A stretch of 64,000 nucleotides of DNA from positions 5,249,040 through 5,313,039 of the forward strand of contig FN649728.1 in NCBI GenBank assembly GCA_000310025.1, in the 5' to 3' direction. Below are positions 10,401-19,800 of the stretch, in pieces (the stretch's first letter is position 1; every line of letters begins with the position of its first letter). Below the pieces are notes generated by a model. The model worked only from the letters and a program-made list of their open reading frames with translations, made no database searches and was not told the DNA's origin. The position numbers and the translations under genes were made by a program. Source of the stretch: Ectocarpus siliculosus. Its lineage: Eukaryota > Sar > Phaeophyceae > Ectocarpales > Ectocarpaceae.

Positions 10401-13400
10401 GCTTTTGAACGCGCGCCCATCCGCTATTTCCAAGCCTGTGGATAGCTTCGATACATCAAGACGGTGGACGAGTCCCACTGACCTATTCTTTCGAACTTCC
10501 CAGCATTTCTGAACGCGCCCCCATCCGCTGTTTCCAAGCGTGGAGGCGTGTACCCCGAAGCCCGCCGTTTCCAAGCGTGTAATCAATGTACTCCGTGTTC
10601 CGATCTTGTCTGTTGTTCGCTTTTGACGATGTTCTTCCCTTTGCGACAGAAAGCGGTAGCTGAGACGACCTGCCCCACCCTCGTTCTACACGGGCTGAAG
10701 GACCAAGTCGTGCCGCACACCCACAGCCTGGACCTGTACCGAGCTAGCGCCGCCACCACGAAGGTGGCCATGGCCGCCCGATCTATCGATCGATTCACAC
10801 TTCTTTTTTCTTGTTCTTGTGTGTTGTAGTTGCTAGCCGTTTTTCTTGTCGTGTGTGTTGCATTCATTTTATCGGTGAGGGTGTTGTTGTTGTTTTTGAT
10901 GATGATGATGATGATGATGAGTTGTCTGTTTTCCATTCCTCGTGTAAAATTTGCGTTGTTGTCGTTGTTCGTCACCGAGCGCTCCGCCGCAATGACAACC
11001 TCAACACACTCGCGACCAATGCCCCCCCCCCCCCCCTAACTTAGTACGAGAGGAACCGTTAGTTCGGATAATTGGTTTATGGGGTTGTCTGAACAGACAG
11101 TGCCCCGAAGCTACCATCCGTCGGATTATGACTGAACGCCTCTAAGTCAGAATCCATGCTGAAAAGTGGCGATGCACTTGCTCCCGATGTCACGCGAATA
11201 GCGATAGCCGAAAGGCCAGCATCATAAAATTGCGTTCAACGCTGAACCACAATTTCTACCGTTGGGAGCGGTAAATCCTTTGTAGACGACTTGATAAGGA
11301 ACGGGGTATTGTAAGCATGATAGTAGGCTTTGTCCTACGATCTGCTGAGATTAAGCCTCTTGTTCCGAAGATTTGTGCTGGAATTTTCTCTTACGAAAAG
11401 ATTCTAGTGCATCTCGCCCCCCCATCCCCCCTCTAGCATCGCGTCCCCTTCCCGGGGGCGCGCGTGCAGAATGCGCAAGCAACACCAATCGCAAAGACGG
11501 TTGGTGTTGCTTGCGCTCTCTTGCTAGGTACTACTTCCTCCGGGTTGGCATTCAAGCACTTGCACCTACAACAACAAGCATACATGTCTACTCTTTTGAC
11601 CCGCAAACATCTTCGTTACAGACTGCTTATTCAGACATTTGTCTTGGGCACTTTTGTCTTTTGTCTTTGCCCGCCTTGATGAACCTTTGCGTCGCGCCCT
11701 TTGCTTTCGACACTTGTAGTGTTCGACACTTGTAGTGTGTGGTGCGCGCGCCCTTGGTGTCCTCCTCCTCATCACATCATCACCTGCCTGCCTGCCTGCT
11801 TGCTTGCTTGTGTTGATATAATATGCATCACCTGCTTTTTTTCCAAGCGGCCCTTATCAACATCCATCCCACAACCACAACCACAACCACAACCACAACA
11901 ACATCGGATCGATCGATCAACACACTCCNNNNNNNNNNNNNNNNNNNNNNNNNNNNNNNNNNNNNNNNNNNNNNNNNNNNNNNNNNNNNNNNNNNNNNNN
12001 NNNNNNNNNNNNNNNNNNNNNNNNNNNNAGGGGGGCCAGGGCCCCCCGATTTTTCGATGGTTTCCCACTTTTTTTTTTTTGTTTTTGGGGGTGGAAGGTG
12101 CACCCCGTTTTTTTTGTCGGGGGGGTCGCCTTCATTTTATCGGGGGGGGGGTTTTTGTTTTTTTTAATAAAGAAAAAGAAGAGGAAGAATTTTTTTTTTT
12201 CCCTTCCTCGGGAAAAATTTGGGTTGTTGTCGTTTTTTTTCCCCGGGGGTTCCCCCCCAATGAAAACCTCAACCCCCTCGGGGCCAATGCCCCCCCCCCC
12301 CCCCTACCCCCCCTTCCCTCTTGCGGTGCCCCCCTCGTCCTTTTTTTTTTTTTTTTCCGCACAGTACGTGGCCCTGCTGTTTGATAGCGACCACAACCGA
12401 GTAGGCTGGCGCGTGGCCTGCGATTTGTACGCGAAGCCGTTCATGGAGATGGCGTGCCCGGCAGAAACGTGAGACAATCAATCCCTACAGTAGGGCTTTC
12501 CTCCCGCTGTCTATGTGACAAAGCGAGCACGCCTTCGTCCTACGATGACCAGTCTGGACACCACGAAGGAGCGAAGTCGGAAGAGAGAAGCAGAGAGATT
12601 ACCCTAGACCAGACCCACCCTTGCCGTGCTGTTCGACTGCAATGAAGATTGTGCTGTGGTTTTACAGAATCAGATGCATCGCTAGGGAAACATGATACAT
12701 ACATGTCCGCACCACACTCTCTTTTTTTTGTGTTCAGCAGTGGCAACAACTGGCACTTCCTTGCAAGTTTGAAGTGACCCAGCCAAGGCCAGTGCCCGCC
12801 GCCTTGGGGATAGGGTTAAAACCTCTATTTAGTTTTGGCGGTCATTTGCAGCCCACAAGAGGAACTAAGAACCTCCATCCTCGTCGGTAGCTAGCGGTGC
12901 GTTAGTGTGGGCGCTATCTGTGGTCTTTAGGAGACCCCCCCCCCCCAGCCACAACCCGAATCGGGCACCGACATTTTCCTTTCAGACGTCTTCGAAAAAT
13001 CTGCGTCACAGACGCGTCCGTATCCATGCCTGTGCAATGCAACCACAGGAACCGAGCGCTGGGCATGCGGCCGATGGACGTGGCGAAGCTCTCGAACTTC
13101 GACCCCTCGGGAAAGGCCACCCTTATCTTGGCCTGCGCCAAGGCGGCGTGGGCACGGCGGGGGGTTGGGGCGGGGGGGCAGGCGCGCGGCGGAGGCTCCC
13201 CGCAGGGGGAAGCGGCGGCGGACTTCGGTACAACAAGCGATCAGGCTGGGGAGTCTTGTCGGCCGAAGGACGGCGGAGACGAGGGCGGCGGCGGCGACGC
13301 CGATGCTTCCTCGACAGCGGGGTGGGCGGCGGCGGCGGTGGCGGCGGGAGCTGCTCCGGCGTCTCCTGCTACGACGCTCTTTGCTTCTCCCGCTCGTCCG

Positions 13401-14000
13401 AGGTCGGGCACCATGTCGGTGCTGTCAACCTCGGTGCTGGCGGTGTCTCGCCCGGGATCGCCAACGGCGGCAGCGGCGCCGCCAACGGTCGCGCGGGAAG
13501 GAGGGGCGGCCGAGGGGGGGGCAGCAGCAGCAGCAGAAGGGGCAGCGAAGCAGAGAATAAGCGGCGATCGAACGGCGTTGTTGTCGTTCTGGCGCTGGGG
13601 GGGCAAGCCCCGCACCGGCGATGAGGGTGGTAGCGGCGGAGGTGGGGGGGGCGCCGGCGTGGAGGAAGGGTGTGGAGGGTGGGGTACTGGGATGGTTCGG
13701 GTGCCGTCCTTCGAACCGTCGGTCAAAGGAAGCGGCGCAAACGGCGGCGGCGGCCGCGGCGGAGGCGGCGGCGACGTGCTGAGGGGAGGTGTAGAGAGAC
13801 GTAGTGGGGTGGACCGGGCGCCCGCATTCGAAACGCCGGTCGCAGCAGCAGCAGCATCTAGCGCAAGTAACTCCGGTGAATGCTTAGGAGGCGGCAGTAG
13901 CAGCCGCAGCAGCGGCAGAAAAAGGAGCGTGGACGGAGAGGTCGGCGGCACACTCGGCAAGAAAGGCGGCGGCGGTGTCGTGAACCCCGGCAAGGAGTAG
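7446..14000 (+). CDS. ABHD13/ABHD17-like alpha/beta serine hydrolase with long low-complexity C-terminus
   Basis: Eight exons: 7446-7613, 8016-8110, 8692-8793, 9629-9764, 10118-10222, 10650-10763, 12365-12468, 12986-14000. They total 1839 nt and give 612 residues with phases matching throughout. Visible features are the oxyanion-side FCHGTSSDLG (about 77-86), nucleophile elbow GRSLGSG with Ser151, a TCPTLVLHGLKDQVVP strand with Asp220, and DSDHNRV with His250. This is a complete Ser-Asp-His triad in the usual order. The nearest families are ABHD13 and the ABHD17 depalmitoylases, membrane-associated acyl-protein hydrolases; the substrate is inferred only. Unlike ABHD17 there is no Cys-rich palmitoylated N-terminus. 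Residues from about 275 on, all in the last exon, are a roughly 330-residue Gly/Ala/Ser/Pro-rich disordered tail not found in those families. The sixth intron (10764-12364) is distorted by an assembly error. Confidence 0.85.
7800..7850 (+). repeat. (GA)n-rich purine tract in hydrolase intron 1
   Basis: A run of about 50 purines, mostly GAGAGA, lies in the first intron, sense strand. It is a simple repeat with no other feature. Confidence 0.7.
9262..9328 (+). repeat. 14-bp tandem repeat, about 4.7 copies
   Basis: The unit CTAAAGGCATGTGC is repeated with no change for four copies and then decays (AAGACATG). It lies in intron 3 of the hydrolase gene, between the exons at 8692-8793 and 9629-9764. 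Confidence 0.85.
11038..11376 (+). rRNA. 28S (LSU) rRNA, 3'-terminal fragment
   Basis: The sequence begins in the sarcin-ricin loop context (TTAGTACGAGAGGAACCG, about 11041-11058). It runs through the conserved GGATAATTGG and GAACGCCTCTAAGTCAGA segments to the typical eukaryotic 3' end GATTTGT at 11370-11376. Only about the last 340 nt of the LSU gene are present. The fragment is joined abruptly after an oligo(C) run in the middle of a hydrolase intron. The right-hand contig carries the same intron without it, so the placement is probably a chimeric assembly join, not an rDNA gene at this locus. Confidence 0.93.
11377..11928 (+). other. rDNA 3' external transcribed / intergenic spacer
   Basis: This sequence directly continues the 28S 3' end and therefore should be 3' ETS followed by spacer. 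It contains a perfect 16-bp hairpin (11473-11516), CT-rich sequence, a (TGCC/TTGC) run near 11790-11810 and a (CCACAA)n repeat at about 11873-11900. It then stops at the N gap. Confidence 0.75.
11473..11516 (+). promoter_or_regulatory. 3' ETS hairpin, candidate rRNA processing site
   Basis: GCGCAAGCAACACCAA (11473-11488) pairs perfectly with 11501-11516 around a 12-nt loop. It sits about 97 nt after the 28S 3' end. In yeast a hairpin in the 3' ETS is cut by the RNase III Rnt1; by position and form this is the equivalent candidate. Function is inferred. Confidence 0.6.
11929..12028. other. Assembly gap, 100 N
   Basis: Exactly 100 N, the usual placeholder for a gap of unknown size. Sequence on the right (12029-12302) repeats 10761-11037 in degraded form, so the flanking contigs overlap and the real gap is probably negative in length. 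Confidence 0.95.
12029..12302 (+). repeat. Low-quality duplicate of 10761-11037 (assembly artefact)
   Basis: The order of landmarks is identical to 10761-11037: AGG/GGCC, GATT..TCGAT, CATTCATTTTATCGG, a GATGATG-equivalent purine stretch, AAATTTGCGTTGTTGTCG-equivalent, AATGACAACCTCAAC-equivalent, then CCAATGCCCCC. Differences are almost all homopolymer expansion and base smoothing, as in the poor end of a sequencing read. No biological meaning should be placed on it. Confidence 0.85.
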
Positions 14001-14236
14001 GAGGCAGCCGAAGGGGCGGGGCGGCGTGGAGAGTCAAGGGGCACGCGGGTACGGGAATTTATTTGGCCCTGTTCCCCACGCAACCCGTTTGCGACGGACA
14101 GACAAGAAAGGTCGGGGGCTTCGTAGACGAGAAACACCCCCCGCGGTGCAACAGCAAAAAAACGGAAACGACCGGTCTGTGGGTAAGTTAGTTTTTAACC
14201 CACAGGCCCAGGGGAAATCCGGCAAGGCCTGTAGGC

Positions 14237-14722
14237 TGCCTCGGTTTCTTTCTCCCCAGGAGTCTTACGGTGACGCGGCACACCGTTCGTAGCAAGCACG
14301 TTGATTTTTTGAGTGTAAGTGTATTGCCGGTTTTTATCTTGCTCTGAAGCCCGCCTCGGTTTTTGCCCCAAGAGGTTAAGGTGAGGTGGCACACCGTTTG
14401 TAACAAGCACGTTGGTTTGAGTGCACGTGTAGTGCTGTTTTTGTCTTGCTTGAAGCCCGCCTCGGTTTTTGCCCAAGAGGTTAGTGTAAGGCCGCACACC
14501 GTTCGTAACACGCACGTTGATTTGAGTGCAAGTGTAGTGACGGGTTTGGTCTTGCTCTGAAGCCCGCCTCGGTTTTTCCCCCAAGAGGGTAAGGTGAGGT
14601 GGCACACCGTTTGTATCAAGCACGTTGGTTTTAGTGCAAGGCTTCTGACGGGTTTGGTCTTGCTCTGAAGCCCGCCTCGGTTTTTGCCTAAGAGGTAAGT
14701 GTGAGGCGGCAGACCACAAAAC
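14237..14722 (+). repeat. About 108-bp tandem repeat, 4.5 copies
   Basis: Units start at about 14239, 14352, 14460, 14567 and 14676, each with CTCGGTTTTTGCCC, a GGCACACCGTT block, AGCACGTTG and TTGCTCTGAAGCCCGC. The array begins 240 bp after the hydrolase stop codon, so it may lie in the 3' UTR or just beyond. Both strands show spurious ORFs because few stops occur in the unit. Confidence 0.9.
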
Positions 14723-16802
14723 AGAGTGTTTTTTAGTTTGTCAGGCTTGCGGTGTAGTGTTGATACGGATGCAACCCTGTCTGGGGGAACCGACGTCCAC
14801 GTTTCTCACCCATCTCGTGGTCCTTGTGTAAAAAAGTACACTGCTGTAGTGCGTCGCAGAAAGGATCTGGGCAAGGCGCATGGCATCAAAATTCCATTTT
14901 GGTGGGGCGTAGAGCCGTGCGGTTTGTTGACACTCGTAGCTTGCTGACCGCACCACACGACGACGGCATCGTGCGTCGGAAATCGCGGCAAGGCCGTGCA
15001 TGCTGCTTCCGTGACAAGCAGGAAAGGTGGTGTGTCACGCCCGCGTCGACCAGGGACACACTCACTAATTCTGCAAGCGGACTCGATTGCTTTGGTCGAA
15101 ACAACGACGCTGTGATTGTTGGCTGGGAATTTTGCACACGCTGGGGTCCCTGACAAACCTGGAAAGCGTGTGCGGCTTCCGGTTCGAACACCCTTTTTTT
15201 TTGTGTGTGGACGAGGTCCGATTTTTGGGAGCGTAGGCAGGTGACCACTGCGAACGACGGCGTTGACAGATGCGGCCACCCCGAGAAGCAAAGAACAAGA
15301 AATTCTGACACAACAAAATGGCTAGGTGGAACGCTTGTCGGACGAAGACAAGGGGGGCTATGATATTTAACGCCGATCGCACCGTCCTGCACAGTGACGT
15401 TAGGTACGATCACGAAGCACTGATTTACATACGTACAAGGACAACACCCCGACCAACGAACGAAATACGACACAACCGTGAACGGCGGAAATTACCGGGG
15501 GTTGAGTTTCGGGAAAACGCGGACAAGACCAAGGCGAGTCGTGCCGTGGAAAGTTGCATCATTGCCACGACTGATCATCCGTTATATGCATAGGTGTCAG
15601 TCGGGCGCCCTCGTTGTTTCGCTCATCGCCTTCCCTAACCAGCACTCTAACGGGAAACCCCTATTTAATAGCAGCGAAGACAGAGGTAGGTTCTGGATGT
15701 CGCCAGCACCATTATATAGCTATTTAGCGTATTCGCTCGCTCGCTCGGAAGGCGAAAATCTCACGAAGCAAGGGGGTACAGAAGTCCACCTCTGTTTGTG
15801 CTCGTACAGGTAGCAACGAGGGAGACATACATGCGCTGCTCTGCTCGAAATCACTTGTGTCCGCGCTGCCTTGCCTGCCGGCAACCAAACACAAAAACTA
15901 CAATTGTAGACTACACCCGTGGCAAAAACGTTGTGACCAGCTACCTCGTAGTAAACCACCCATCACTCGAAACCACAGCAGTTTTGGTGAGTAAACCTTC
16001 AGTAAACCTTCAGTAAACCTTCTCCACGTTTCGGGCAGCAAAAACAATTTCAAAAACGGAGAAACCACTTAGAAAAACCATTTCAAACACGGACGGACTA
16101 TTGTACACCGAACACAATTTCAAACGGAGAAACAACAGCATTCCTCCTCTCCGACAGGTCATTTGTAAACTTATTCAGCCGCTTTGAGCCGTGGACGCAC
16201 GTGTCAACAACACACCACAACCCCCGGATCATCAGTCTGCTCGCTCCTTTGACGGTAAACCCTCAGCTCCCGATTTGCGACCGGCTGTCGCCACAACCTC
16301 CTTCAGTCGTCGTCGCAGCACCTGACCAGCAACAACACGTGGTTTACAGAGCGTTTCGGAAGCACGTTACCGAGGACGACGCCAAGGTGTTTTTCTTCGC
16401 GACGGTTTCATGGCGACAAAAACAAAAAAAAGACGAGCCTCATGATTTTTCGAGAGCGCCCGACTGTACGTTCGTTGCCAGATTTGGTTTGAAGATCACT
16501 GCCACATGTTAACAAGAGCACCATGCCAGCGCTTGTAAGAGAGTCGTGGGGATGTACGTATGAACGGACGACAAGAGTTTTCCGTCCACCCTGAATCTTT
16601 CACGTCTGCCGTGAGCCCAAGGGGCGGGCTGCAGCGGTATTGACTCTGCATCTCGCAACGGACGTTAGCAACGGGGCTAATCGCAACGAACGGCGAAAGG
16701 CAAGCACTTGTTTTCAGGGCTGTTTGTTTCTGTTTTTTTCTCCAACAATGGCAGGTCCTCCTCCTTTGGTCCTACAGCAAACACCGATCCACACGGACCA
16801 AG
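14723..16802. other. Intergenic space between convergent genes, nothing recognised
   Basis: This lies between the 3' ends of the hydrolase (+) and the inositol kinase (-). The only structure I see is an 11-bp direct repeat AGTAAACCTTC, three copies at about 15990-16022, and related CAATTTCAAA motifs just after it. No protein domain or RNA gene was recognised. Confidence 0.45.
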
Positions 16803-19800
16803 TCACGATGCTCTCGAAAGGCGACGTTCCCGCCTACCGTACGTAACCGTACCGTAACAGTGCAGCAACCGTTGCCGTACCTGCGGAAAATCCGCCAAGT
16901 CCTTGAAGCTGGGGAAGTAGTTGACGTCGATGACGAACGTCTCCCCCGTGGCCCGGTCGACGATGAGGTCGAACCCGAACAGCGACAGTCCGAAAGTCTC
17001 CCTCATCCTTCTCGCCGCAAGCTTTGCCGCCTCCAACGACAAAGAAGGCGGGTGTGCCCGCTCCGCCGGCAGCGTCGCCACCGCCGCCGCCGCCGCCTCC
17101 GGCGCTACCGCTGGGCCAGGGGACAGCTTCGCTCTGCTCGGTTGCCGGGACGACGATGCCGACGACCACGTTGTGGTCGTCGACGCCGGTGCCACTGCTC
17201 CCGTCGGCGTACAAGCTGAAGCCTGTCGGATGTCCGGGCCCCTGTCCCTCAGCGCCTTCGGTCGTGGGAGTGGCGGCTTGCTGCTTTTACCGGATCTCTC
17301 TCCGTTCGCTTGACGGAGTTGTCCTGGTACCTCCTCTGCGGAAGATGCCGAGCGGGAGGGATCGCCGTTGTGTCCGGGTGTTGTTCCGTTCCCGGCGGTT
17401 GGCGGTTGTCCTTGCAACCGACCCGACCTTGCTCGGGTCGCGGCACTGGCAGCCTTAACCTTAAGAAAGGAAGGACAAGCAAGCAAACTAGACGTGCTTA
17501 GGTGGCACTTCATGTTTCTTGCTTCCGCGTCCATGTCAAACAACCTATCCTGACCTGGCGGTCGAACGTGGCGCGAGCTGGTGGGGGTTGATTTCCTTCG
17601 TTCTGAGCAACGGCGGTGCTTCCGTGTCAACAGACAAACTAACCTAACCTGAACGCTATTGTTAAGGCCGCACTGGGGATCGCAGTGCTTCCTCTTCAAA
17701 AAAACAGGAAACGCCTGCATGTCTCGGTTATCCAAAGTCTAACTGCAGTACGAAACTACCATCGTAAATTAACCGTCCGCAGCGGTCGCTTGTGTACAAT
17801 GTTAGTAGCTGAGGTTGTACCCCTTGCGATACACTACAGACTAGCGGTCCGCGATTTCCAAACGATCCTTCTGTCATCGAGTTCGGTGAGCTACAAGCTA
17901 GATTTTTGAAGCTGCTGTGCGGTCCAATTTTGAAACGCTTCAAGCACACGGTGAACACGAATCACCGCCTATGTGAGTGTATGGGGCCGCGAACTTCAGC
18001 GCAGCTCTTCCCTCACATATCCAGCTGGTCGCCATTGTCGATTTGAATGCCTAGGGTCATGTATATGCATGTCCAGCCTTTAGGCAAAGGTGCTTGAAGC
18101 GTTTCAAAATTGGACCGCACAGCAGCTTCAAAAATCTAGCTTGTAGCTCACCGAACTCGATGATAGAAGGATCGTTTGGAAAATCGCGGACCGCTAGTCT
18201 GTAGTGTATCGAAAGGGCTACAATCTCAGCTGCTAACATTGTACACAAGCGACCGCTGCGGACGGTTAATTTACGATGGTAGTTTCGTACTGCAGTTAGA
18301 TTTTGGAAAACCGAGATATGCAGGCGTTTCCTGGATTTTTCAGAGGAGGTACTGCGATCCCCCCCGCGCCCTTAAGGGACGCTGAGGGTGGCGTTTCCTT
18401 CATCCGAAAACGAAGGCCCCAGCAAGCCTCGTCAAATGACAATGTACCGCAAACCCGAAAAAAGGGGCGATTCGGGGTAGACGCAAGCACTCACCTCCTG
18501 TTTTCTTTCAGTAGCCCACACGCAGGTTTCAAAAAGATTGGATCAAGTATGGCATCAGTGGGATTTCGGGGTGTTTCGGCGAGGTTCAGGGATAGACGTA
18601 GCACCTGCCGCTGTATATCATAAAAATTTAGCTTCTTCGCGTAGACAATCTGTTTCTTCCCAGGGTGAGGGGCCCCGCGGACAAGACACATCTCAACTCG
18701 CGAATTGGATCATGATGACCCCGAGAAAAACAACGCCCGTCGGACAGCACAACAGCCAACGTCGGAGGTTAACATGCACGCGTAGATTGTGTCCGACGGA
18801 ACAGTTTTTTTCAGCGAGACTCACCTCTTCTAGTGCTGGGTAAGGTTTCTGGCTGTCGAACGCGAAAGAGCCCGTCAGTCCGGGAGGAAGGTCTGGCAAA
18901 GAAGGCCTCTCGTGCACACGGACTTCGTCTCCAATAACACACACCTTTAAGAGGGGGGGGGGGAAGGGGTAGGCTGTGGGAGAAGTGCCCGCCTCCCGTG
19001 CACCAACGGCGAAGGCGGCGCGTGGTAGAAAATAGGCCTACAATAATAATTTTTCATAGGCTCAGCTGTTGCTGGAGCTCAGCGATCTCTGTTCCAGTGC
19101 GGATCTACAGAGACATAAGACCTCTCTCTTATCTCTCTTCGTCACGCACGACATGTGTGTCTCGCAGCAACACAATAGCAGACAACGTGCGGGCACGTGT
19201 GTAGTCGGCGGGATCAGGGACCAGCCGGTCCGGCCACGGAAACAAACCAGATTTGCGTGACAGAATAGATCCGTTGGACACACCATGCTCCAACGTAAAA
19301 TGTATCGCGAGGCCTCTGGTTGAGAACACACGCGTCTACAGCTTCACAAAAGAAAAAAACACAAGCACAGGAGAACTACAACACACCGCCTGAACAAAAA
19401 AAGCGACCAAGTTTTAAACGTGGTCTTCCATGCCTATGTAGGAGCGAGCGGGGATCTTGGGAGGCGAGGGCGAGCCTCACCTTGAAGAGCTTGGCGCCGT
19501 GGCTCCTGCACTCTTGCACCACGACCGGGGGCGTGAGCGCGGACACGCCCGCTTGGTCGAGAACGACCACCATCGTGTGCGACCCTCGTGTCCCTGCAAA
19601 ATAAAATCATCGCAGGATCAAGCAAAAAACAACAACAACAAAACAACAACAACAACGCGGGCACATATTAGTATCATATGCCACTTCCGCCGGGAGAGGC
19701 AAGTCGGTCAAGACGACGGTGCTGTGGTTCGACAGCTGGGGGCGAGGGGGGCCGAGGGGGGCCGAGGCGGACGAAACCGATCGCGCGAATGAGCAAGATA

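Noticed and set aside
11038-11928. A genuine rDNA insertion in the hydrolase intron
   Set aside because: The right-hand contig repeats the intron across the junction point without rDNA, and the switch occurs at a homopolymer, so a chimeric assembly is the simpler reading.
13241-14137. 298-codon minus-strand Pro/Ser/Ala-rich ORF
   Set aside because: Antisense shadow of the GC-rich last exon of the hydrolase. Similar shadows occur at 32541-33197 and 39905-40768 opposite exons of the DUF1769-DUF547 gene.
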